From contig JALBYC010000011.1 in the NCBI GenBank assembly GCA_023212645.1, positions 186,001-250,000 on the forward strand: a stretch of DNA of 64,000 nt, in the 5' to 3' direction. Below the pieces are notes generated by a model. That model worked only from the letters and a program-made list of their open reading frames with translations, made no database searches and was not told the DNA's origin. This document shows positions 21,901-32,687 of this stretch, piece by piece (the stretch's first letter is position 1; the number at the start of each line of letters is the position of its first letter). The position numbers and the translations under genes were made by a program. The DNA comes from Farysia itapuensis. Taxonomy: Eukaryota; Basidiomycota; Ustilaginomycetes; Ustilaginales; Ustilaginaceae.

Positions 21901-22298
21901 TAGACACGCAGTACTCTATTTGACATTTAACACGGCGCAGGAAGGTTACGTGCGAGGTTGTCTGGAGCGCTGTCGTTATGTGCTTCGGTGATTCGGACAT
22001 TCGGCGCATTCGGAATTCGGCACTCGGAGCGAAACATGTGTGTTACGGGGCGATTGTACGATGACGTTAACGCGTTAATCGTGAATCCATTTCCACGCCT
22101 AATTTATGGTTTTGCGGCAGGTGGATGCCGAAACATGAGACATGCTTACCTCGCCGGCTATACTCTTGAGAGCAACACCAGGAAGCTTTGACTTCATACC
22201 TTCCCATCGTCCGACAACGTATTGCAAACCGCATCTCGTTGTAGGCTATCTAGAGTCTTTGGCATCTGCAGTGGCTTCCAGCGTTGACGAATGCAGAT
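21901..22298. promoter_or_regulatory. Intergenic region with ATTCGG cluster
   Basis: About 400 bp between two genes on the same strand. Apart from the ATTCGG cluster at 21991-22020 I see no gene-like content; it should include the UBP8 3' end and the promoter of the hydrolase gene. Confidence 0.35.
21991..22020. repeat. Four closely spaced ATTCGG words
   Basis: ATTCGG begins at 21991, 21999, 22008 and 22015, followed by ACTCGG. The spacing is 8, 9 and 7 bp. A related ATTCG-core cluster lies on the other strand near 14454-14493. It may be a degenerate simple repeat. Confidence 0.55.
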
Positions 22299-25025
22299 AT
22301 GGGTCGGCACAACCGTTCCACTTCGACATCTTCGTCTCCCGTATCAGCCTCTCGCGTAGCGCTATCTCCGCCATCACCAACTCCTTCGGACCCGGCCAAG
22401 GATGGTGGTAGAGCGTTACGCAACACAGTCAGCGAGCCACCCGTTGATTTGCAGAAGCAGCGAGGCAACACGCTAGCGTCTGCATCCTCTTCCAGCTCTC
22501 TTGTCGAAAACAATGCGGAGACCGAGTCAGTTCGTTCTCGGCTTGCCATGCATGGTCTGGTACCGATGGCGGCGGTATCAGACCACGAGCAGCAAACTTA
22601 TACAGCTCTACGTCCGCAAGGCTCAACACGAAAAGCTCCCATTCCTGCATCGCGTAAGAAGGCAGCCGACAAAGCACCCTCTTCGGCGAACAAGACTCTG
22701 AAATCCATCAAGAACAAGCTCAAAGCACCCAGTACCGCAAAGAAGAGCAAGTCCGAGATACCGTACTCCCTAGCCAAAGTCGATTCCGATCTTGCGCCAC
22801 AGCGTAATGCGAAGTCGCAGAATGGACTCGCACCGGAAATGGGAAGTGGTAGCTCGAGCAGTGTTGCGAATGCACTGATGGAACGTGGGCCGTCTGCAGA
22901 TGGTGCGCAAGGTACTGACGAAGACGATGAGGAAGTTCTGCGGGACGAGCCTTTGACCAGTGACGAAGTGAAAAACAGGATCATGGAGCAACGAAAGAGA
23001 ATGGAAGAACTAGATCAGGCTCAGACGGAAGGCCTTCTCCGTACACAGGAAGAGGCAGGCATCGACCCGCCTGCCGACAACCCAACACGCTCGCACATGC
23101 CTGACGTAGCGAAGATGGTTGGCCTCCCGCTACTCAAGAAGGACAAGGACGATCAGAATAAGAAGCTGTCGGAACCTCATGACAGGTCCGAAACTTGGAC
23201 GTCGAAGTTGCTTACCAAGATCCCGATCAAGGAGTTCCCGCTTCAAGGTAGTGGCCGAGAAAGCGAGTTCAATCAAGAGTGTCCGTTGTGGGCACGACAG
23301 CCCTGGAAATATGCCTACTTCGCATGGTTCGGTCTCAGTGTTGGGCTAGTGTATCTGCCATGGTGGTCTGTCACGTCGATTCCGCGGTCGGGTAGAGGAA
23401 GAGAGGGCTGGACGTGGAAAAAGGCAACCATGGTCAAACTGTATCGCCACGGTACCAACCTCACTTTCCGCACACGCACATCGCTTGGGCGTGATTTGCG
23501 CAAAGAAGTGCCACACAGCAAAACAGTGCGCAGCAAGTTCTGCTGGGTCGACCCCGTGACTGACAAAGATATAAAAGGCGAACTGCGACGAGCGATGAAG
23601 ATCCAACACATTCAAGCAGCCCGAACTTGTGGCTTCTGGTATGGCGAGACAGTCACTGGTAGTCACAAAACTAAAGCCGCTCGTCGCAACAAGGAAAGCA
23701 CATCAGCGGAAGATTACACCGGTGTGGGCAAGCCGGCCGAGCCTGGAGAGAAGGTCCTTCTGCATCTGCACGGTGGCGCATACTGGATTGGCACAGCGCA
23801 CGAAAAGGACGTCACTGCGGCAGTCAACACGCAGACGCTGAGGTACATGAATGACATATACCAACGAAAAAACGAGGGCATCCCAGCCGAAGTCAGTTTT
23901 CAGGCTTCGAATGGCACCGAAAAAGCGAAGGAAAAAGCAAGACAAGCTTCGGCCACCGAAGCTACCGTCAACATTTCCGGATCATCTATATCTTCGTCCT
24001 CTTCGCCATCCGACAAGTCGTCAGCAACGGCAAGCGGAAAGCTTCTTCGATCTTTCAGTTTAGACTACAGATTATGCGTGCCTGGTCGTCCGCGAGCGGG
24101 GTCGTATCCAGCTGCTTTACTCGATGCGCTGAGCGGCTATCTGTATCTGGTGCGCAAGCTCGGATTTGACCCAGAAAACATCATTATTGCGGGAGACAGT
24201 GCGGGTGGCAATCTTGCCGTTGCCCTTTGTCGCTACCTGCGCGACGAGAAGGTGGAGGCCATGCCGGGAAGTATGCTGCTTTTGTCGCCGTGGGTTGACG
24301 TATCTCGCTCGCACTCTGGCCCTACTGGCGTTCCGAACAAAGAGTCGTCCGTTTACACCAACCAGAAATCCGATATCATCTCGGCCAGCCTGGCGTTCCG
24401 CAATACGGCAGTATCGGCTTTTCTTGGTGATCTGCCGGCCAGAGACACGTACCGCAATCCGTACATCTCGCCAGCCTCGCTCCAGTTGCCGATCGAGCAT
24501 GGTGGCAGTGCACCAGACTGGGGCTTTGAAGGCTTCCCTCGTCGGATATATATCTCAACGGGTTCGGCAGAGATCTCGTACGATCAGCATCTCACTATCG
24601 CGCATCGCATGGCTGAAGGAACATCGAGGGGCAAACCAGTGTATGTCGGAGACAAGTTGTCTCAACACCTCAATGCACGTCACTTGGCGGAACGCAGAGA
24701 CGCACCTCGCCCCAAAAATCTGCTCTGTCCAGAAGGGCTCAACATCAGCGCGACACCGGCCGACGAACTCGCGCAATTTCAGTTTGGGATGAGTGGGAAT
24801 GAAGCTGTCGATGTCGTTATCGACGGCGAGCCACGCAGTCCTCTGTCGGAAGCACCAAAATCCCAAAAGTCTGGCAACACCGGCAACCGCGATCGGATCG
24901 TGTGGCTGGACGAAGTCAAGGACGCAGTACATGACTACCTGTTGTTCAACTGGTTTGAACCGGAACGAAGCAACACCTGGCGCCGCATCGCTGAGTGGAT
25001 CGATGAGGACAAACTGCCCGCGTGA
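22299..25025 (+). CDS. Membrane-anchored alpha/beta hydrolase (HSL-like esterase)
   Basis: 908 residues from the ATG at 22299. The first about 330 residues are disordered (Ser/Ala/Lys-rich). A hydrophobic segment around 345-365 (AYFAWFGLSVGLVYLPWW) probably anchors it in a membrane. The catalytic domain carries the oxyanion-hole HGGAYW (His491), the nucleophile elbow GDSAGGN (Ser634) and a C-terminal VHDY (His878), typical of the hormone-sensitive-lipase/alpha-beta hydrolase 3 family. The stretch between HGG and GDSAG is about twice the usual length because of a Ser-rich insertion around 530-590. The substrate is unknown; lipid or sterol esters are plausible by family. The acidic triad member is not certain (region STGSAEISYDQ). 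Confidence 0.8.
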   Translation: MGRHNRSTSTSSSPVSASRVALSPPSPTPSDPAKDGGRALRNTVSEPPVDLQKQRGNTLASASSSSSLVENNAETESVRSRLAMHGLVPMAAVSDHEQQTYTALRPQGSTRKAPIPASRKKAADKAPSSANKTLKSIKNKLKAPSTAKKSKSEIPYSLAKVDSDLAPQRNAKSQNGLAPEMGSGSSSSVANALMERGPSADGAQGTDEDDEEVLRDEPLTSDEVKNRIMEQRKRMEELDQAQTEGLLRTQEEAGIDPPADNPTRSHMPDVAKMVGLPLLKKDKDDQNKKLSEPHDRSETWTSKLLTKIPIKEFPLQGSGRESEFNQECPLWARQPWKYAYFAWFGLSVGLVYLPWWSVTSIPRSGRGREGWTWKKATMVKLYRHGTNLTFRTRTSLGRDLRKEVPHSKTVRSKFCWVDPVTDKDIKGELRRAMKIQHIQAARTCGFWYGETVTGSHKTKAARRNKESTSAEDYTGVGKPAEPGEKVLLHLHGGAYWIGTAHEKDVTAAVNTQTLRYMNDIYQRKNEGIPAEVSFQASNGTEKAKEKARQASATEATVNISGSSISSSSSPSDKSSATASGKLLRSFSLDYRLCVPGRPRAGSYPAALLDALSGYLYLVRKLGFDPENIIIAGDSAGGNLAVALCRYLRDEKVEAMPGSMLLLSPWVDVSRSHSGPTGVPNKESSVYTNQKSDIISASLAFRNTAVSAFLGDLPARDTYRNPYISPASLQLPIEHGGSAPDWGFEGFPRRIYISTGSAEISYDQHLTIAHRMAEGTSRGKPVYVGDKLSQHLNARHLAERRDAPRPKNLLCPEGLNISATPADELAQFQFGMSGNEAVDVVIDGEPRSPLSEAPKSQKSGNTGNRDRIVWLDEVKDAVHDYLLFNWFEPERSNTWRRIAEWIDEDKLPA

Positions 25026-25072
25026 GAGACACGCTCACAGCACAATCTAGTCCATGTCGTCTTTGAACAATA

Positions 25073-26164
25073 CTATTGCATGCCTGTCAGGCATTCCGAA
25101 GTTTGCATTTGTGTTGTGGTCTTGGGGTCTCGTCGCCAATCGTCAGTCTTGTCATCCCAACCGGTAGCAAGTTGACCAAAGTACGCGGTGATGCTAGATA
25201 GTTTGGCGTGGCCGATCCATTGTTCCTCAATGCTGACGGGGGAAGAAGTTGCGTTCTTCGTCGGGACAAGGGTCGAAAGGTGAGCCAGTTCGTCCAAGTT
25301 GGTATTTCGCGGAAGATAGAAGGCGATGTTATTTGTCACAGCCAGACACGCTTGGAAGAGCTCGGCGCCGGGGATTGGGACGATGGACGCGAGGGAATAG
25401 AAAGGGGTCTGTTCCGCTTGTGGCGTTTGAGGCGGTGATACTCGACGTGGTGATTCAACGTTGATCTGTGCGTCGACTTCCGTTTCGCTTTGCGTGTGTG
25501 GCGGTGAGGATATCGTCGTTGGTGGGCGAGCAATGTAGTCAATCCCACCCCACGGTGGGCTAAGAAATATGGCATCGATGGCACGGACATCTTTGTAAGT
25601 TAGCGTCTGAAAGATGCAGCGGTCGTCGTCCGGCTTGCTGTCCAACTTGGCGAGGCGGAGTTCCTTGAGGAGCTGGACAGCATCGGCCTGGATGAACTGG
25701 ATGCGATCAGCTACACCGTATACCTGAGCATTCCACTTGGCCAGTTGAATCTTGACCGGGTCGATCTCGATGGCAATCACACGGGCACAAGTGAAAGCAA
25801 ATTGTATCGCATTTCCTCCGGCCCCGGCGAACAGATCGAGCACAATGCCGTCGGTTGCACATCGTCTGGCTATCCGGTAAGCGACGCATTCGGGCGTTAC
25901 GCTATACCAAGACTGCTCGTCTAGCAAGCACCCCTCATCGTACATGGAAAAGAGACTATAGCGATGTTTCCAGTACTTCCACATCTTGGGTGGGAATTGG
26001 GCTGGATCCACCATGCACAACAGTGACAACTTGTCATACTGTTCGTGGTCAAATGACTCTTGATTCTTCCGTCTATTTGTCTTCCTCCACGGTATGTTCA
26101 CGGGTGGTGATTCCTGGCTCTGATCCGCATCCTGTCGTTTGCGCTTGCTCCTCTTCTTGCTCAT
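25073..26164 (-). CDS. TGS1: Trimethylguanosine synthase
   Basis: 363 residues from the ATG at 26164, which has A at -3 and is followed by the basic MSKKRSKRKR. The in-frame ATG at 26266 has a poor context and would add 34 residues. The SAM-binding motif VLDLFAGAGGNAIQFA and the catalytic SPPWGG of Tgs1 are present, together with WKYWKHRYSLFSMYDEG upstream. Tgs1 converts the m7G cap of snRNAs and snoRNAs to the trimethylated cap in the nucleus/nucleolus. An insertion of about 50 residues, Pro/Thr/Gln-rich, follows SPPWGG. The stop lies 47 bp from the stop of the convergent hydrolase gene. Confidence 0.92.
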   Translation of the reverse strand: MSKKRSKRKRQDADQSQESPPVNIPWRKTNRRKNQESFDHEQYDKLSLLCMVDPAQFPPKMWKYWKHRYSLFSMYDEGCLLDEQSWYSVTPECVAYRIARRCATDGIVLDLFAGAGGNAIQFAFTCARVIAIEIDPVKIQLAKWNAQVYGVADRIQFIQADAVQLLKELRLAKLDSKPDDDRCIFQTLTYKDVRAIDAIFLSPPWGGIDYIARPPTTISSPPHTQSETEVDAQINVESPRRVSPPQTPQAEQTPFYSLASIVPIPGAELFQACLAVTNNIAFYLPRNTNLDELAHLSTLVPTKNATSSPVSIEEQWIGHAKLSSITAYFGQLATGWDDKTDDWRRDPKTTTQMQTSECLTGMQ

Positions 26165-26400
26165 CTTGAGGAAGTATATGATACATGTGGGGGAAGGCAG
26201 TGCTTCGAGTCTAACAACTCTACCGATTGATTTCAATTTCGCAATTTCAATAGAAAAATTGTACATAGACGTCAGTTAAACCACGATTCAGGGGCTTGAT
26301 TATTGAATCTTGACAGCCAGCGCAAAGGAAACCAACACGCGCTTTTGGCGAGAGTGTTGTTGTCATATCTACCACCATCCACGTCGGGCTCAGTCTCAGC

Positions 26401-27543
26401 ATGAACTTCATATTCAAGTCAAAGGCACGCACACCACAGGAGCTCGTGCGACACCTCAGAGATGTTGTGGCTCGTCTCGACTCCGCCTCGCCCTCAAACG
26501 CCGGCAGCAACTTTGCATCTTCTTCGTCTTCCACCCTCTCCGCTGGCTCGTCCTCTTCCAATAACGGCACATCTTCGTCGTCCGAAGCAAGGAGGAAGGC
26601 GTCAGAGGAAGTGTCCAAGACGCTGTTTGCGATCAAAACAATCCTGTATGGAGACGGAGAATCGGATCCACAGCCAGAGTTGGTCGCGCAATTGGCCACG
26701 GAAGTGTACTCCTCTGACGTGCTACAATTGCTCATTGCCAACATTGCCCGCTTCGAGTTCGAGGCAAAGAAGGACGTGTCGCAGATCTTCAACATCTTGC
26801 TACGCAGACAGATCGGCTCTAGATCTCCCACTGTCGAGTATCTCACCACAAAACCGGCCGTGCTCTTCTCCGCACTGGCCGGGTATGAGAACCCAGATGT
26901 TGCGCTCAACACCGGAATGATTCTCAAAGAGATGCTTCGACACGAGCCATTGGCCAAGATCTTGCTCTACAGCCCCAACTTTTACACCTTTAGCGACTAC
27001 ATTGAGAAGACAACGTTTGGAATCTCGTGCGATGCGTTCAGCAACTTTAAGGAGGTCCTCACCCGTCATAAGGCCATGGTCGCGGGCTTCCTCGAGCGAA
27101 ATTACGACCCCTTCTTTGCCATGTACACCACCCTGCTCCAGTCACCCAACTACGTCACCAAGCGACAATCCCTAAAGCTCCTCGGCGAGATTCTCCTTGA
27201 TCGAACCAACTTTACCATTATGACCAAGTACATTTCCTCAGAGGACAACCTCAAAATGATGATGAACCTGCTCCGAGACAAGAGTAAAAACATTCAGTTC
27301 GAGGCCTTCCACGTCTTCAAAGTCTTTGTCGCCAACCCCAAGAAGTCGCCGCAGATTGAAAATATTCTGCGAAGAAACCGCGAGCGTCTGGTGGCCTTCC
27401 TGTCCAACTTTCACAACGACAAGGACGATGAGCAATTTGTCGATGAGAAACAGTACGTCATGCAGATCATTGAGTCGACGGGCAAGCCTAAGCCGCCTAC
27501 ATCGGCAAGTGGCGCGCCAACGCAAGCCGCACAACCCGCTTAG
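26401..27543 (+). CDS. HYM1: MO25-family scaffold protein (Hym1)
   Basis: 380 residues, single exon, starting [12 protein letters not shown]. The whole protein resembles MO25/CAB39 armadillo-like helical repeats, for example [32 protein letters not shown] and [21 protein letters not shown] Ser/Asn-rich insertion of about 40 residues sits near residues 30-70 and is absent from animal MO25. MO25 proteins bind and activate GCK/STE20-type kinases. In fungi Hym1/Pmo25 is part of the MOR/RAM pathway that activates the NDR kinase (Cbk1/Orb6/Ukc1) for polarised growth and cell separation. Confidence 0.93.
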   Translation: MNFIFKSKARTPQELVRHLRDVVARLDSASPSNAGSNFASSSSSTLSAGSSSSNNGTSSSSEARRKASEEVSKTLFAIKTILYGDGESDPQPELVAQLATEVYSSDVLQLLIANIARFEFEAKKDVSQIFNILLRRQIGSRSPTVEYLTTKPAVLFSALAGYENPDVALNTGMILKEMLRHEPLAKILLYSPNFYTFSDYIEKTTFGISCDAFSNFKEVLTRHKAMVAGFLERNYDPFFAMYTTLLQSPNYVTKRQSLKLLGEILLDRTNFTIMTKYISSEDNLKMMMNLLRDKSKNIQFEAFHVFKVFVANPKKSPQIENILRRNRERLVAFLSNFHNDKDDEQFVDEKQYVMQIIESTGKPKPPTSASGAPTQAAQPA

Positions 27544-27808
27544 TCTCTAAGCCGCCTCTCGCCCATCGTTTCCTCGTTCTCGCCACGTGTTTTATACATG
27601 CCGTTTCGCAATCACTTCGTCCGCCCGCTCAGCACAACACTTGCACAATTTAGTTTCCCAAACTCTAGCTTTGTGTCCCTCAGACTTTCATCACAGAACC
27701 GTGTCCGGCCAAGGTCAACGCCAATGTGTATGTAAATGCTTGCTCATGTTTGTGAGAGAAAGTCGAGTTGCGTAAGGCGGTCGGTTGCATTATGCGAGAG
27801 AAACTGCT

Positions 27809-30242
27809 TCATCCTGTTGCGAGAAGAGCGTGCAGTTCGTCGCTGATGACGCCGTCTAGTTCGTTGGTTGCCAAGATCTCCACCACGCCGTCTTCGTGGT
27901 GGAGGAGGAGACCTACTTGCTTACTGCCCCCACCTGTCGCGGCTGCTCCACCGCCGCTTGAGGAGGAAGAAGTGCTCGTCGTTGGGAAAGCGGTATCAGA
28001 TGTGCCGAACCCAAGCAGTGCCGGCGCGCCAAACATGTCTTGACTGTCCGAAATGATCCGCAGAGCCTCAATCAACCTTCTACAGAGTACGGAAAAGGGA
28101 TTGCGTGAGAACTCGGCGGTCGCTCTTGAAAGTCGTTTGACAATGCGTAGCACGATCCCGGATAGACCGGGAATCCGGCGCAAACGCAGCTTGACCGCAG
28201 GTGGAGCGAGGAACGCAAGTCCGTACAGACACATGGCCAGTCGCTCGCAATAGCCAAGTCGTGGCTCGGTATTGAGGACGCGGAAATCTGAGTCAGTCAT
28301 AGGCAGCATTCGCACCAGTTCTGTCGCCAATTGCTCGATCTTTTCACCTTCAATCACCTCGCCCAGCATTTCCCGATTGTCATCCGGTAGAGCGAGTTTC
28401 GAAAGGGCGTCTAGCGCCAAGTCGGCGTGGTATGGAATGCGTCGTGGCACGGCTGGCATCGATCGAGGGACCGCTTCAGACGGCATACCAGCGGCAAGCT
28501 CCGCTACTTCCGCACTGTAGTCCAACTCCTCTACAACAGAGGCTTCCAGGATGAACGAGGCAACCAGGTCAAAGAGCGTGCGCACCGTTTCGACCGATCT
28601 GTTCCGCAATTTGAGCGCCTCGCCGGCAAGATTTGACAGGATTACCAAAGTCTCCTTGCGCACTCGGAATACTTCGAGCGTGGTAAAGACTGTGTCGCTC
28701 TCACGCTCCTCTATTGGAAGTTGGTCATGCTCGCCCTCTCTGGTGGCGTGCGCGCGTCCAGCGTCGCTTTGACATAACCTTGCAAGCATGTCGAGAAGCT
28801 TTGGCGTGCTGTTGAAGTAATACATGTTGTCCGGCATGCCGGAGAAGTTCTTGATGATGGTCAAGAGCGTAAGCGCTCTTGCTGCTTTCCTCTCCGTCTC
28901 TTGCTCGTGCTCAGACTGGACCCCCATGGTAGAGACATTGGTCTCGAGCGATCGCTCGGAGAATGAGGATGAAGCGAAAGACTCGTGCAGACCAGGCTCG
29001 CTGTTGTTGCTGGCAGATTCGTTGAAGATGCTGCCAGCTGTCGATTGGGACCGGGCCGCTCTCCTGCGGGTCCAAATTTTGAGCTCGGCCTCTTCATCCG
29101 CTGCAGCTGCAATCCAATCCCGATACGTGGGCAGCCAGACTCGTCCTTTCGCGTCTCCTTCCACTGCTTGCTCTGAATGTGTGTCCGCTGACATAGCTAC
29201 TGTTGAATCTTTCTGGAAACTAGACTCCTCCAACAGATCTAGCAGCTCATCGAACAGATCCTCGCAGGTCGCCAAGCCAAATTGAAAGTGCGGAGGCGCT
29301 CCTACGCCAGCGGACAAGATCAGCAGGGTATTGAGAGCGTAGGCAACCTCGAAATCTATACGAGACCGGAGCGACATGGTCAGAGCCTGTACATCCACCA
29401 TACCGAGCTCTCGCACCGATCTAGGTCGGCCACGGGACAGCAGACTTGGGGCATACTGTGTCTCTACAAGATTGAGGTCCCATCCACCATGTGTGTGTAC
29501 GTCTCTGCGAATGGGCAGGTATTCGATCTTGTGCTTTTGAGGAGGAGCTGGTGGACCAAGTGGTTGCTGTGTTCCTGGTACAACTTTCTCGGGCAGCTGA
29601 GCAATGACAGGCACAGGCAGCTGTGTCGCCGTTCCTGCTGGTTGTAATGCACCATGTGAAGCGTCAGGCTTGACATCTGTGGGCGCCGGTGCAGGTTGAG
29701 GCGTACCAGTGTCACTTTCAGTCTTTTTCCGCTTTCTCTTCGCCGATTTTTCGGGCTTGACAGCTGCCGGTGGAAGGTTCGGCAACGGGAAAGATTGTTT
29801 GGTCGGAGAAGCGCTACCTTGCTGCGATGGTTGTGATGGCCACTGCGGTACGCCATCCGGACCAATCTGTGGTTGGTTCAAAGATTGGTCCGTGTACGAA
29901 GGCTGTTGATGCTGGAGCATGTTTGAGGGATCATGGAATGACGTCGGAACGCTAGGCATGGCGCCAATGCCGGACATGAGCTGGTTGGACAGACCAGGCT
30001 GCTGTTGATTTCCATTGTTGAAAGGAGCCATGCCCTGATGATTCTGCATACTGTTGAACTGTGGCTGGTTGCCCATCCCGTAGCTACCCGCTTGTCCCTG
30101 AGTCTGCTGTTGTTGTGCAAACCCGGTCTGCATTATGTTGCTTCCCATGCTATCGGCACCATTCTGCTGCGGCGTTTGGCTTTGCGAATGCTGTGACTGT
30201 TGCAATTGCGACATTTGTGAACCCTCAGCTTGTTGTGATTGA

Positions 30243-30274
<32 letters not shown>

Positions 30275-31552
30275 CTTTTCAAGCATGGCCTGTCGCATCG
30301 CGTGCTGCATAGCGACGAATCGTTCTCGAGCTTGCTGAGGCGTTATGCGACCGGCGGAGACAAGCTGCTGCAATTGAGTCATCTGTTGATGCAGATTTGC
30401 CGGCAGATTGGCAGCGTTCATCTGGCCAGGAGCACCTGCCCTATTGGGAGTGGGTGCATTGACAGGTGAACCTTGCTGCTGCTGCAGATGCTGCTGTAGC
30501 GGTTGCTGCTGTTGTGGTGGTGGTTGCTGTTGTTGTGGCAGTTGCTGCTGTTGTGGCGGCTGTTGTTGTTGTGGCGGTGGCGGCTGTTGCTGTTGTGATG
30601 GTGGATGCTGTTGTTGGGGAGCTTGCTGCTGCTGCTGCTGCTGCTGCTGCTGTGAGGGATCTTGAGACGAGGTGGATGGAACTGTTGCGCTTTGTCCACT
30701 GGCTTGACGCTGGGGCATGCGAGACATCCAGAACTGCTCGAACAGGCCGAGACGATCGCGAAAGAAAGCAGCAAGCCGTTCTGGCACCTCTGCTGGTGTT
30801 GGCAGTGCGTCTGGCGCAGACTGAGAGCCGTCGGGTGGACCGACCTTGAGACCTAGGCGGCTCGCGATCACAGCCCAAAAGCCAGGAATCTGACTTGCCC
30901 GTTGCGAGCCTCCGGAGTGGATCACAGCGGCAAAAAGAGCCTGCAATTCGATTGTCTTGGTATCGCCGGGCTGATTGGACGCGGCAGGCCCGACAAAGCT
31001 GAGCTGGAGCTGTGGTGGCCATGGCGTCCCTCTCTGCTGCATGAAATTCCTCACAGTGCCGACAAAATCACGCTTGACACCGCCGGCTGCCTGATTTGGC
31101 TGCGAAGATGCATCGGAAGTAGGTGCAGGCAAGTTCTGCTGCGCGTTGAACGTCGATGGCTGTTGTTGCTGCTGCATCTGATGCTGCGGTGGAGCCACTT
31201 GATCAGTGGACTGCCGATCCGACTGCTGTGCGGCAAAGGACTGTTCCGGAAGCATACCATTCATCTGACCATGTTGAGCCTGTTGCTGCATAAGATTGGC
31301 CATGTTGAACGCCTGCATGCCATTGCTACTGGGTTGTTGCTGTTGCGATGGCTGCTGTGCTGGTGTCTGTGATGCTTGTAGTTGTTGCTGCTGTATGGAA
31401 TGCTGCTGTTCCATCATCTGTAGACGTTTCATCTGTGCGGCCAGATGCTGTTGGGCGTTGGTCTTGTTGGGACCATCGGGCTGCGACGAGAGTACAGCCC
31501 ACTGCCGCTGCAGTGCAACCATATTGGCTCGTATTGACTGCAGCATATCCAT
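27809..31552 (-). CDS. SWI1: SWI/SNF subunit Swi1, Gln-rich with ARID domain
   Basis: 1247 residues from the ATG at 31552 (MDMLQSIRANM); upstream in-frame codons are non-ATG. The protein is very Gln-rich, with Q runs around 60-110, 290-370 and 425-440. Between the first two lies an ARID-like domain (about 159-285, VKRDFVGTVRNFMQQRG then IPGFWAVIASRLGL). After a basic KRKRKK patch, the C-terminal half (from about 672, with THGGWDLNLVE) is a helical conserved region like that of Swi1/Sol1/ARID1. This subunit contacts DNA and activators and helps target the remodelling ATPase in the nucleus. Assignment rests on domain order and the C-terminal motif; Gln runs alone would not suffice. Confidence 0.8.
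30625..30651. repeat. (GCT)9 trinucleotide repeat
   Basis: A pure run of nine GCT on the plus strand, CAG in the coding sense, inside a polyglutamine run of SWI1. Such runs are slippage-prone, so length variation between strains is likely. Confidence 0.85.
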
Positions 31553-31902
31553 CGCGCAAACGTCGTCGTCAGTCACCTCTAGGCGACTGCTACTAAGGGA
31601 TCGAGCAGAGAGGACGCGATGGATGCGACGACGAATTAGAATATCACGAGCTACACGCAAAATGGGCGCGAATCACAATCACAGGCTCACAGCGCTAAAA
31701 GCTCGGATCTCTGAAATCGCTCCAATCGGGGCCACAATGTGCAGATCCATCCTCCAAACGCGACTTTGTGCGTACGCAAAAGAACACCGCGCAGTCAAGT
31801 CAGCTGCACGAGTTGCACTCGCGTCTAAAGCTTCCTGTTACTTTTGTGCAGAGTCTGATCCTTTCTCCCCCCCCCTTTTCTGTCAGCGCGCCTCTCACAC
31901 CA
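31553..31902. promoter_or_regulatory. Divergent promoter region, SWI1 / CDC31
   Basis: 350 bp between divergent start codons. A poly-C run of about nine bases lies at 31867-31876, in the presumed 5' leader of CDC31. No gene is seen. Confidence 0.4.
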
Positions 31903-32523
31903 ATGTCGTTGTACACACCATCGTCTAAAGTGGCAAAGCGACGGCCCAACTTGGCCTCGACTTCCACTCCGGTGCAGACCTCAAGTCGCATCACCGCATC
32001 ACACCAGCTAGACGCTCTGACAGATGAGCAGAAGCAAGAGATCAAGGAAGCCTTTGACCTCTTTGACACAGACAGAGACGGCGCTGTAGACTATCACGAG
32101 CTCAAAGTTGCAATGCGTGCACTTGGCTTCGATCTCAAAAAGGCAGAGGTCCTCAAACTGCTGCGAGACAACGACAAGACCAACTCTGGATTGCTCGAAT
32201 GGGAACAGTTCAACAAGATCAGTAAGTTCCTGTAGCTTGTGTCTTACGCAAATCATTGTGCTGACTCTCGTCCGATCGTGCACGTAGTGTCTGAAAAGAT
32301 TGCATCAAGAGATCCTATGGACGAGATTCGCAAAGCCTTTTCTCTTTTTGACGATGATGGCAGCGGAAAGATCTCGCTCAGAAATCTCAAGCGTGTCGCA
32401 AAAGAGCTCGGCGAAACACTTGACGACAACGAGCTGCAAGCCATGATTGACGAGTTCGACCTAGATGAAGACGGTGAAATCAACGAACAGGAATTCATCC
32501 AGATCATGATGGATGATTCCTAG
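31903..32523 (+). CDS. CDC31: Centrin
   Basis: Two exons, 31903-32221 and 32288-32523, with a 66-nt phase-1 intron whose removal creates the M of [11 protein letters not shown]; 184 residues. Four EF-hands are visible: [12 protein letters not shown], a second with [25 protein letters not shown] and [12 protein letters not shown]. The first, third and fourth have good calcium ligands; the second looks degenerate. The N-terminal tail is basic and Ser/Thr-rich as in centrins rather than calmodulin. Centrin acts in spindle pole body duplication and also in nuclear pore/TREX-2 and NER complexes. The ATG at 31903 is the first in frame. Confidence 0.93.
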
Positions 32524-32687
32524 TAGAAGACTCTGCTGCAGATGCCCTCGAACGTCATCCATACCCTACGTCCATTTCCTCGTTTGTAATTTTATCCTCT
32601 CTCAGGTCACTGCTATCAATCAGAACCAGCCAATGTTGCTTGCATTGAAGCTACAACTCTATCAAGGATGCAATATGCGCTGTGGAT

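Noticed and set aside
30408..30665. Frame encoding a Cys-rich peptide
   Set aside because: It is the other-frame reading of the CTG/CAG-rich polyglutamine tracts of SWI1; cysteines come from TGC triplets, not from a real Cys-rich protein.
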